NCBI GenBank assembly: GCA_012522645.1
Contig: JAAYKC010000075.1
Coordinates: 1 to 11,865 of the forward strand
Direction: 5' to 3'
From: Thermoplasmatales archaeon
GTDB lineage: Archaea > Thermoplasmatota > Thermoplasmata > Methanomassiliicoccales > Methanomethylophilaceae
Length of the DNA stretch: 11,865 nucleotides
Below, in pieces: positions 6,227 to 11,865 of the stretch. The position numbers and the translations under genes were made by a program. Within the stretch, counting starts at the first letter, position 1, and each line of letters begins with the position of its first letter. A model generated the notes under the pieces. That model ran no database searches. It saw only the letters and a list, made by a program, of their open reading frames with translations, and had not been told where the DNA came from.

Positions 6227-6979
6227 TTGACCAGCAGTCCCATATCTGTGGATGTAGTCACGGAGATACTGCTGGTCTTCTTCCTCTCGGCTGTCCTGTC
6301 TATAATAGCCGTAAGGGTGAAGCTTCTCACGCCGGACGGTGCTTTGATGGCCTTTTTGGTCGGTATCGTCCTCGGCATAGCCGGGTCGCTGTCTTGGCTG
6401 GTGACCGTGGTGGCCTTCGCCATCATAGGTTTCCTGGCGACGAGGATAAAATTCTCTGAGAAGGAGAAGGAAGGGCTTCAGGAAGGGAAAACGGGGGAGA
6501 GGACCGGGAAGAACGTCCTGGGCGTGGCGATACCGGGATGCATATTCGCTTTGATCAACCTCTATTCTGCGACCAAATATTACGACCTGCTGTCCATTGG
6601 ATTCATAGCCACCGTTGCCGTGGCCGCCGCGGATACCGTCGCCAGCGAGCTGGGCACCATGGACCTGAACGTCTGGATGATAACCACCGGGGAAAGGGTC
6701 ATACCTGGCACTGACGGAGGCGTGTCCGTATTCGGGACCGCAGTGTCCTTACTGGGCTCCGTTATCGCCGTCCTCATAGGATGGTTCGTGATCTTTGAGA
6801 TCTCGTTCAGCGTTCTGATGATCATCCCCATTTTGGCGGGATTCTTCGGATGCCTGCTGGACAGTCTGCTTGGCGCCACCCTGGAAAGGGAGGGGCTCAT
6901 CACGAAATATTTCAATAATATGTCCACAGGACTGATTGGCGGCATAGTGGCCGTCATCTCCGTAGGACTTATTGCCTAG
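6227..6979 (+). CDS. DUF92 family integral membrane protein (COG1836)
   Basis: This protein of about 250 aa has roughly seven hydrophobic segments (near 11-29, 38-56, 58-72, 98-113, 121-139, 169-190, 194-212, plus the C-terminus). The DUF92 signatures are clear: AADTVASELG (134-143), VIPGTDGGVSVFGT (158-171), GCLLDSLLGATLE (208-220) and NNMSTGLIGG (230-239). The plant member VTE6 is a phytyl-phosphate kinase, so archaeal members may phosphorylate prenyl phosphates for lipid salvage; that role is inferred here. The start is uncertain: TTG at 6227 has no ribosome binding site, whereas GTG at 6248 lies about 24 bp past a TATA-like CATATATTT (6220-6228) and could be the start of a leaderless message. 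The gene ends with TAG, the only such stop in the window. Confidence 0.88.
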   Translation: MTSSPISVDVVTEILLVFFLSAVLSIIAVRVKLLTPDGALMAFLVGIVLGIAGSLSWLVTVVAFAIIGFLATRIKFSEKEKEGLQEGKTGERTGKNVLGVAIPGCIFALINLYSATKYYDLLSIGFIATVAVAAADTVASELGTMDLNVWMITTGERVIPGTDGGVSVFGTAVSLLGSVIAVLIGWFVIFEISFSVLMIIPILAGFFGCLLDSLLGATLEREGLITKYFNNMSTGLIGGIVAVISVGLIA

Positions 6980-6988
6980 AAAATAGAA

Positions 6989-7006
6989 GAGGGGGCGTAC
7001 CCCCTC
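6989..7006. terminator. Hairpin between convergent DUF92 and porB genes, likely bidirectional terminator
   Basis: GAGGGGG (6989-6995) pairs perfectly with CCCCCTC (7000-7006) around a CGTA tetraloop. On the minus strand it is followed by TTCTATTTTC, so it fits best as the end of the por operon, whose last stop codon lies 5 bp away. It starts 9 bp after the TAG of the DUF92 gene. Confidence 0.6.
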
Positions 7007-7010
7007 GGTT

Positions 7011-7958
7011 TCATAGCTTCGAGAGCTTGAGCAGCTTCTCCCACTTGGCGTCCAGCCTCTCCTGCAGAGTCTGCACGAGAGGTATGTACTTGTCCTTGGT
7101 CAGGTGCTTGTACCTGCCCTGGGCGGAGAACCAGTCCATCAGGGGCTTCTTCTCCTGCTTGCCCGTGGCGATCCTCTCGCTGTCCGCGGTCAGGCTGATC
7201 TTCCCGTTCTCATACTCGTACAAAGGCCAGACACAGGTCTGCACGGCCAGCTGGGCCATGGTTATCGCTGAGTCGTTCGGGGTCCTCCATCCTCTGGGAC
7301 ATGTGGATATGACGTTCAGGAACGCCGGTCCGCCGCACTCAAATCCCTTCTCCGCCTTGCCTATGAGGTCCCTCCAGTTATGGGGGGATGCCTGGGCGGC
7401 GTAGGGTATGTCGTGAGCTATCATGATCATCGTCATGTCCTTGGAGTACTCCGCCTTCCACGGGATCGCCGTCCCGGCGGGGGATGTCGTGGTGGAGGCG
7501 CCGAACTGGGTCGCGCTGGACCTCTGGATGCCCGTATTCATGTATGCCTCATTGTTGAAGCACACGTGCATCATTTGATGACCTCTCTCCATCGCTCCTG
7601 ACAGGGCCTGCAGACCTATGTCGTATGTGGCTCCGTCCCCTGCGAAGGAGACGAATCTCATATCGTCCTTGATCTTGCCCTGCTTCTTCAGAGACTGGTA
7701 CGCAGCCTCCACACCTGCTCCGGTGGCGGCCCCGTTCCCGAAGGCCGTGTGTATCCACGGCACCTTCCACGAAGTGTACGGGTATATCGAGGTGGAGACC
7801 TCGAAGCATCCCGTGGCATTCGCGACGACCACCGGCTTATCGGTGGCCATGAGTACCTGTCTGGCTATTATCCCCTCCGCGCAGCCTGCGCAGAGCCTGT
7901 GGCCGGAGGTCATCTTGGGCTCCAGCTTCGTGAGATCCTTTATCGACCTTGTGCTCAT
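7011..7958 (-). CDS. porB: Pyruvate:ferredoxin oxidoreductase beta subunit
   Basis: This 315-aa subunit carries thiamine diphosphate and the proximal 4Fe-4S cluster, and with PorA, PorC and PorD interconverts pyruvate + CoA with acetyl-CoA + CO2 + reduced ferredoxin. Cluster cysteines are C23 and C26 (SGHRLCAGCAEG), C51 (ATGCFEV) and C220 (ISTCPRGW). The thiamine motif runs from FAGDGATYDIG (105-115) to NNEAYMNTG (135-143). The length and motifs fit PorB. The ATG overlaps the porA stop by 4 bp (ATGA), so it is probably translationally coupled. It is the last gene of the porC-porD-porA-porB operon. Relatives act on 2-oxoisovalerate or 2-oxoglutarate; pyruvate is favoured by the sequence pattern and by the neighbouring ppsA. 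Confidence 0.95.
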   Translation of the reverse strand: MSTRSIKDLTKLEPKMTSGHRLCAGCAEGIIARQVLMATDKPVVVANATGCFEVSTSIYPYTSWKVPWIHTAFGNGAATGAGVEAAYQSLKKQGKIKDDMRFVSFAGDGATYDIGLQALSGAMERGHQMMHVCFNNEAYMNTGIQRSSATQFGASTTTSPAGTAIPWKAEYSKDMTMIMIAHDIPYAAQASPHNWRDLIGKAEKGFECGGPAFLNVISTCPRGWRTPNDSAITMAQLAVQTCVWPLYEYENGKISLTADSERIATGKQEKKPLMDWFSAQGRYKHLTKDKYIPLVQTLQERLDAKWEKLLKLSKL

Positions 7959-9115
7959 TCGTCCACCCCCATGAATGTGTACTTGGCAGCCTTGCCCGCC
8001 AGCATATCCTCGAAGATCGTCCGGAAGTCCTTTGCCGTAGCATCCTTCCCTCCCAGGCCGTATATGTAATTGTATGCGGCGGGAGCGTCCTTCATGTCGA
8101 TCAGTGATGTGCAGACATCCGCGTACAGTGCACCGTAGGCCCCTATCGGAGCATGCTTGTCCAGCACCGCCACGGCCTTCTTGCCCTTCAGAGCTGCGGT
8201 CATATGCTTATCGGGCCAGGGCCTGTACAGCCTGGGCATGATGGCACCGACCTTCTTGCCCTCTGCACGGAGCTCATCGACCACGGCCTTCATCGTGCCG
8301 TATGAGGATCCCAGGACGACGGCCACGAATTCCGCGTCATCGCACATGTACTCCTCTACGAGACGGTACTCCCTGCCGGATATCTTCTTGAAATCCTTGA
8401 AGACCTTCTCCGTGACTTTGATCGCGTTCTCCATGGCCTCGACCATCTGGTACTTGTGCTTGTAGTAGTACTCCGGGCCGTCCATCACGCCGTGGGTCAC
8501 CGGGTTCTTCCAATCCAGCAGCGGATAGAGGGGCTTGAAGTCCCCTACGAAGCTCTTGACATCCTTCGAGTCCAGAGGAGTCATCCTCTCCACGGCGTGG
8601 GTCAGTATGAAACCGTCTATGTTGGTCATTATAGGCAGCTGGACATCATGGTGCTCGGCGATCCTCGGCGCCATGACCGCATTGTCATAGGCCTCCTGCA
8701 CATTCTCCGCGAATATCATCACCCAGCCGCAGTCCCTTGCCGCCATGGCGTCACTGTGGTCGTTGTTGATGTTGATCGGCCCGCTGAGGGCCCTGTTCGC
8801 CACCGCCATAACCACCGGTGTCCTCATGGCTGACGTTATGGGGAGCATCTCCCACATATACGCCAGGCCCTGGGATGCCGTAGCCGTGAACGTCCTCGCT
8901 CCGGCCGATGACGACGCCGTGCAGAGAGTCAGTGCGCTGTGCTCCGACTCCACGCAGACGAAGTTGGTGTTCACTTCCCCGTCGGCGACATAATCTGAGA
9001 ACCTCTCGACTATGATCGTCTGCGGCGTTATAGGGTATGCTGCGCACACGTCTGGATCTATCTGCTTCCATGCCAGCGCTATCGCGCTGTCTCCGTTTAT
9101 CGCTAAATCTGCCAT
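7955..9115 (-). CDS. porA: Pyruvate:ferredoxin oxidoreductase alpha subunit
   Basis: This 386-aa subunit holds the pyrimidine-binding part of the thiamine diphosphate site. Conserved blocks are AAYPITPQTIIVERFSDY (25-42), VESEHSALT (55-63, with the activating Glu56), TATASQGLAYMWEML (77-91), and NRALSGPININNDHSD (107-122). The C-terminal half (about 255-386) contains the VVLGSSYGT and VGAIMPRLYRPWP blocks of domain II. The start is set at ATG 9115 because GGAGG (minus strand, 9123-9127) lies 7 nt upstream; an ATG two codons earlier, overlapping the porD stop, is too close to that site, and a much longer in-frame extension to 9274 only reads across porD. The gap to porD is 2 nt and the overlap with porB is 4 nt. 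Confidence 0.95.
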   Translation of the reverse strand: MADLAINGDSAIALAWKQIDPDVCAAYPITPQTIIVERFSDYVADGEVNTNFVCVESEHSALTLCTASSSAGARTFTATASQGLAYMWEMLPITSAMRTPVVMAVANRALSGPININNDHSDAMAARDCGWVMIFAENVQEAYDNAVMAPRIAEHHDVQLPIMTNIDGFILTHAVERMTPLDSKDVKSFVGDFKPLYPLLDWKNPVTHGVMDGPEYYYKHKYQMVEAMENAIKVTEKVFKDFKKISGREYRLVEEYMCDDAEFVAVVLGSSYGTMKAVVDELRAEGKKVGAIMPRLYRPWPDKHMTAALKGKKAVAVLDKHAPIGAYGALYADVCTSLIDMKDAPAAYNYIYGLGGKDATAKDFRTIFEDMLAGKAAKYTFMGVDE

Positions 9116-9117
9116 GA

Positions 9118-9387
9118 TCATTCCTCCACCATGGTTATTGCCTTCTTGGGGCACGCCTTGGCGCATATCCCGCACCCCTTGCAGTGGGTCATCTTGAATC
9201 CTATCATCTTGTTGTCCTTGACTATCACGGCACTGTCCGGACAGTATATCCAACAGGACATGCAGTCGATGCACAGCTCCGGATCGACCACGGGCCTGAA
9301 GGATCTCCAGTCCCCGGTCTCCACCTCTTCGGACTTACCGGGCTGCAGGGCACGGCCGCCTATGGGCATATTCTTGTAGCTGGTCAT
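9118..9387 (-). CDS. porD: Pyruvate:ferredoxin oxidoreductase delta subunit (2x 4Fe-4S ferredoxin)
   Basis: This 89-aa ferredoxin-like subunit carries electrons between the PorB cluster and external ferredoxin. It has two complete CxxCxxCxxxCP motifs: C39, C42, C45, C49 (CIDCMSCWIYCP) and C69, C72, C75, C79 (CKGCGICAKACP). The preceding GDWRSFRPVVD (25-35) is the usual PorD N-terminal block. I chose ATG 9387 because GGAGGTG on the minus strand (9395-9401) lies 7 nt upstream; the earlier ATG at 9405 would lie before this site and inside porC. One nucleotide separates it from the porC stop. Seen: all eight cysteines. Known of the family: both clusters transfer electrons. Confidence 0.95.
   Translation of the reverse strand: MTSYKNMPIGGRALQPGKSEEVETGDWRSFRPVVDPELCIDCMSCWIYCPDSAVIVKDNKMIGFKMTHCKGCGICAKACPKKAITMVEE
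9123..9127 (-). promoter_or_regulatory. Ribosome binding site of porA, decides its start
   Basis: GGAGG on the minus strand is 7 nt from ATG 9115 but only 1 nt from ATG 9121, so the shorter protein beginning MADLAI is favoured. Confidence 0.65.
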
Positions 9388-9388
9388 T

Positions 9389-9946
9389 TCAGTGCACCTC
9401 CTCATACGCCCTCTTCAGGGCGGAGAGATTCTTCACTATCATCTTCTCGGACAGCTTGCCCGTGAACTTCGCGGTGACAGCGTCCTCGAGCTTCGGATAG
9501 GCGACTATGGGGGCCACCTTGACCAGGGCTCCCAGGATGGCCGTGTTGGCCATCGGTCTTCCGAGCTCTTCTATGGAGATCTTCGTCGCATCTATGGTGT
9601 AGCACTTCTCCCCGGTCTTGAGAGCGCTCTTGATCTCCTCGGGGGAATCATGGGTGTTCACCAGGATGATCCCGCCCTTCTTCAGCCCGCCTGTTATGTC
9701 CACTTTGCCGATCAGAGTGCCGTCCAGGACGACTACTATATCGGGTTCGTACACCTGACTGTGAATCCTTATGGGATTGTCCGAGATCCTGGTGAATGCC
9801 CTTATGGGTGCACCCATCCTCTCCGGTCCGAATTCAGGGAAGGCTTTGACATACTTGCCCTCTCTTATAGCGGTCTCGGCCAGTATCTCGTTGGCGGTAA
9901 CAACGCCCTGTCCGCCTCTCCCGTGCCAACATATTTCTAAATCCAT
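9389..9946 (-). CDS. porC: Pyruvate:ferredoxin oxidoreductase gamma subunit
   Basis: This 185-aa subunit forms the CoA-interacting gamma domain of the four-subunit enzyme. The typical blocks are ICWHGRGGQGVVTANE (5-20), FPEFGPERMGAPIRAFTRIS (36-55), PDIVVVLDGTL (68-78) and RPMANTAILGALVK (130-143). The length is normal for the family. It is the first gene of the minus-strand operon, and the ATG at 9946 begins the conserved N-terminus, so the start is secure. No clear ribosome binding site is present; a TATA-like TTTTAAGAA (minus strand, around 9981-9989) would give a short leader. Because the gene diverges from ppsA, the two transcription units probably share regulation through the gap between them. 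Confidence 0.95.
   Translation of the reverse strand: MDLEICWHGRGGQGVVTANEILAETAIREGKYVKAFPEFGPERMGAPIRAFTRISDNPIRIHSQVYEPDIVVVLDGTLIGKVDITGGLKKGGIILVNTHDSPEEIKSALKTGEKCYTIDATKISIEELGRPMANTAILGALVKVAPIVAYPKLEDAVTAKFTGKLSEKMIVKNLSALKRAYEEVH
9395..9401 (-). promoter_or_regulatory. Ribosome binding site of porD, decides its start
   Basis: GGAGGTG on the minus strand lies 7 nt before ATG 9387 and inside the end of porC. It argues against the upstream ATG at 9405. Confidence 0.7.
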
Positions 9947-10041
9947 GTTAGTGACCGAAAGGGGTTAGCATACTCATAGTTCTTAAAATGTACTGATATT
10001 TTTGGGCACTTTCTTGGTTTCGTTATCTAAATAGACAATAA

Positions 10042-10078
10042 TTCACGTAAATCGTAGTAAAAATACGATTATCGTGAA
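10042..10078. repeat. Large imperfect inverted repeat, candidate operator for por and ppsA
   Basis: TTCACGTAAATCGTA (10042-10056) and TACGATTATCGTGAA (10064-10078) are inverted copies matching at 13 of 15 positions around a 7-nt spacer. The inner 7 bp (AATCGTA / TACGATT) and the outer 6 bp (TTCACG / CGTGAA) are perfect, and the two mismatches are adjacent. The symmetry and the position about midway between the two promoters fit binding by a dimeric or tetrameric regulator. It does not sit before a T tract, so a terminator is less likely. Confidence 0.55.
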
Positions 10079-10180
10079 AAACCACACTTAATCAGCGGTT
10101 CGGCCCAAATTATGCATTCCTGCACGACTCGCGTATATGCATTAAATGGAAAACCCTATTATAGAGCAGGTGTCTTTAAG

Positions 10181-10209
10181 CGGTAATCAGATGCGCCATG
10201 CATCTAACC
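10181..10209 (+). other. Hairpin in the presumed ppsA mRNA leader
   Basis: AGATGC (10189-10194) pairs with GCATCT (10200-10205) around GCCAT, and CGGT (10181-10184) can pair with ACCG (10207-10210 region) across an uneven internal loop. It ends about 15 nt before the weak ribosome binding site, so it might affect translation or mRNA stability. No known riboswitch is recognised. Confidence 0.3.
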
Positions 10210-10234
10210 GGTCCTTCGACCAGCAAGGGATATG

Positions 10235-11865
10235 ATGACAACAAAGAGAATTGTGGACGTTAATGAGCTGCGTGTTACAGACATCCCGACAGTCGGCGGA
10301 AAGGGAGCCAACCTTGGCGAGCTGACGATGGCAGGGTTCCCGGTTCCCAATGCGTTCCTCCTTACCACCGCTTCATACGACCATTTCGTCGAGAGCGGGA
10401 AGCTTACGGATGCGATACGGGACGAACTTGCGAAGATCGACAAGGCCTCTGACGACACTCTCGTCGGCGCATCCGCCAGGATAAGGGCGGCCTTTGAGAA
10501 ATGTGCTATACCGAAGGACCTTGAGAAGGAGATCTCCGCCGGTTACAAAAGACTGTTCGACGGTGAGAAAACAGGTTTCGTGGCCGTCAGATCGTCTGCG
10601 ACCGCAGAGGACCTCCCGGACGCCAGCTTCGCAGGTCAGCAGGAGACGTTCCTGAATGTCACTGGGGAGAAGGACTTGTTCGACAAGATCAGGAAATGCT
10701 GGTCATCACTTTTCACAGCCAGAGCGATATCCTACCGCGAGAGGCAGGGATTCGCCCACGAGGACGTAAAACTGGCAGTCGTGGTCCAGAAGATGGTCAA
10801 TTCCGATGTCTCAGGCATAATGTTCACCGTGGATCCGAGCAGCGGTTCCAAGGATATCATCGTCGAGGCGGGATACGGCCTGGGAGAGGCTATCGTCGGA
10901 GGCGAGGTCACACCGGACACTTATAAGGTGGACAGGTCCACCATGGAGATCAAGGACAAGAGGCTGTCCACCCAGAAATGGAAATATACGAAGGGTAAGG
11001 ACGGCAGCACCGTGAAGACGGACGTGTCCCCTGAAGAGGAGAGCGCACAGAAGATCTCCGACCGCAGGATCATAGAGGTGGCCGAGATCGGCCGCCAGAT
11101 AGAGATACATTACGAGAAGCCCATGGATATAGAGTGGTGCGTTGAGAAGGACAGGGTCTACATTGTACAGGCGAGACCCATAACGGCCATAGGCGGCGGC
11201 AACGGGGAGAAGGTCAGGTCGGAAGAGGAGGTCCTGGTCACAGGACTGGGAGCCAGCCCCGGCCTGGCAGCGGGACGCGTCGTGCTGTATGACGAATCCA
11301 TGAGCCTTGACGTGGTGAAGGAGGGCGATATACTGGTGACCTCCATGACCATGCCTGACATGGTCCCTGCCATGAACAGGGCGGCAGGCATCGTCACCGA
11401 CGAAGGGGGCATGACCTGCCACGCCGCGATCATCTCCAGGGAACTGGAGACGCCCTGCGTCGTGGGGACCGTAAGTGCCACGACCCTTCTCACGGACGGG
11501 ATGATCATCACAGTGGACGGGACCACCGGCACCGTGTACAGAGGGAATGTCATCGCCGCGAACAACTCTGAATCCGCAACGGCCGTTGCCGTACCGTCGG
11601 AGATCGTGCCCATCACAGGCACCAAGGTCATGGTCAACATGAGCATGCCTGCGAAAGCGGAGAGGTCTGCGGCCCTGCCCTGCGACGGAGTGGGGCTGAT
11701 GAGATCCGAGTTCCTGTTCACCAATTATGTGGGAGAGCACCCGATCTCCCTCATTGCGGACGGAAGGAAGGATGAGCTCATAGAGAAGCTGGCTGAGGGC
11801 ATATCCAAGGTCTGCAGAGTGTTCTATCCCCGCAAGGTCGTCCTCAGAACATCTGATTTCAAGAC
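10235..11865 (+). CDS. ppsA: Phosphoenolpyruvate synthase (pyruvate, water dikinase), 5' part, cut by the window edge
   Basis: PpsA converts pyruvate + ATP + water to PEP + AMP + phosphate, the entry to gluconeogenesis from pyruvate. The visible 543 codons contain the N-terminal ATP-binding domain with VGGKGANLGELTMAGFPVP (20-38), VRSSATAEDLPDASFAGQQE (118-137) and VQARPIT (311-317), then the swivelling phosphohistidine domain with GGMTCHAAIISRELETPCVVG (391-411), where His396 is the phospho-carrier, and the beginning of the PEP/pyruvate barrel (GVGLMRSEFLF, near 487-497). Enzymes of this family have about 750-800 residues, so roughly the last third lies beyond the window. Two ATG codons are adjacent (10232 and 10235); the second is better spaced from AAGGGA. 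An in-frame TAA at 10205 excludes a longer form. Confidence 0.95.
   Translation, partial: MTTKRIVDVNELRVTDIPTVGGKGANLGELTMAGFPVPNAFLLTTASYDHFVESGKLTDAIRDELAKIDKASDDTLVGASARIRAAFEKCAIPKDLEKEISAGYKRLFDGEKTGFVAVRSSATAEDLPDASFAGQQETFLNVTGEKDLFDKIRKCWSSLFTARAISYRERQGFAHEDVKLAVVVQKMVNSDVSGIMFTVDPSSGSKDIIVEAGYGLGEAIVGGEVTPDTYKVDRSTMEIKDKRLSTQKWKYTKGKDGSTVKTDVSPEEESAQKISDRRIIEVAEIGRQIEIHYEKPMDIEWCVEKDRVYIVQARPITAIGGGNGEKVRSEEEVLVTGLGASPGLAAGRVVLYDESMSLDVVKEGDILVTSMTMPDMVPAMNRAAGIVTDEGGMTCHAAIISRELETPCVVGTVSATTLLTDGMIITVDGTTGTVYRGNVIAANNSESATAVAVPSEIVPITGTKVMVNMSMPAKAERSAALPCDGVGLMRSEFLFTNYVGEHPISLIADGRKDELIEKLAEGISKVCRVFYPRKVVLRTSDFK

Larger units (their letters stand above)
9947..10234. promoter_or_regulatory. 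Divergent promoter region between the por operon and ppsA
   Basis: This 288-bp gap has no gene and is much more A/T-rich than its neighbours. It must contain promoters for both transcription units. On the minus strand TTTTAAGAA (around 9981-9989) is the likely porC TATA element. On the plus strand GTATATGCATTAAAT (10134-10148) or CTATTATAG (10156-10164) may serve ppsA. Between them is a large inverted repeat (10042-10078). ATGCAT occurs three times (10112, 10137, 10198). A hairpin lies in the presumed ppsA leader (10181-10209). The ppsA ribosome binding site is weak (AAGGGA at 10225-10230). Confidence 0.7.

Noticed and set aside
9116..9274. 53-residue N-terminal extension of PorA
   Set aside because: It lies within porD in another frame, and the GGAGG site at 9123-9127 points to ATG 9115.
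7011..9946. 2-oxoisovalerate or 2-oxoglutarate ferredoxin oxidoreductase instead of the pyruvate enzyme
   Set aside because: The subunits are homologous, so this cannot be fully excluded by eye, but the PorD and PorB motifs and the divergent ppsA gene favour pyruvate.

Overview
The window looks like a piece of archaeal chromosome, most likely from a methanogen of the Thermoplasmata (Methanomassiliicoccales-like). Evidence for an archaeon: an archaeosine synthase gene, an archaeal-type aspartate carbamoyltransferase pair (pyrB and the regulatory subunit pyrI), a UPF0200 P-loop protein, a DUF92 membrane protein, a four-subunit ferredoxin-dependent oxidoreductase (gamma-delta-alpha-beta order), A/T-rich TATA-like boxes, GGTG-type ribosome binding sites and U-rich tracts after genes. 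The order-level assignment is inference. Stop codons are TGA in nine of the eleven genes whose 3' end is visible, with one TAA and one TAG.

Layout. Positions 1-1934 are an intact IS1634-type insertion sequence: one 554-aa transposase between 18-bp perfect terminal inverted repeats, with a long hairpin in the transposase leader. Positions 1935-2211 are non-coding but rich in inverted repeats, including a perfect 12-bp stem. The archaeosine synthase gene arcS (2212-3888) is on the minus strand. It diverges from a plus-strand run, pyrB-pyrI-UPF0200-small unknown protein, in which each gene overlaps the next by 4 bp, followed after 8 bp by a DUF92 gene (to 6979). A short hairpin (6989-7006) separates this run from the convergent minus-strand operon porC-porD-porA-porB (9946 to 7011). 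After a 288-bp regulatory gap, phosphoenolpyruvate synthase (ppsA) starts on the plus strand and runs off the right edge.

How the genes work together. The oxidoreductase interconverts acetyl-CoA plus CO2 and pyruvate using ferredoxin, and PpsA turns pyruvate into PEP, so the divergent por/ppsA pair forms the entry into gluconeogenesis. The gap between them contains a 15-bp imperfect inverted repeat (13 of 15 positions matching) that is a plausible shared operator. PyrB and PyrI form the first committed enzyme of pyrimidine synthesis with CTP/ATP control. ArcS makes the G+ modification at tRNA position 15.

I do not see a clearly new multi-gene system. The most open points are the unknown 91-aa protein and P-loop protein translationally coupled to pyrBI, the por/ppsA inverted repeat, the structured non-coding block at 1990-2113, and the single TAG stop on the DUF92 gene.
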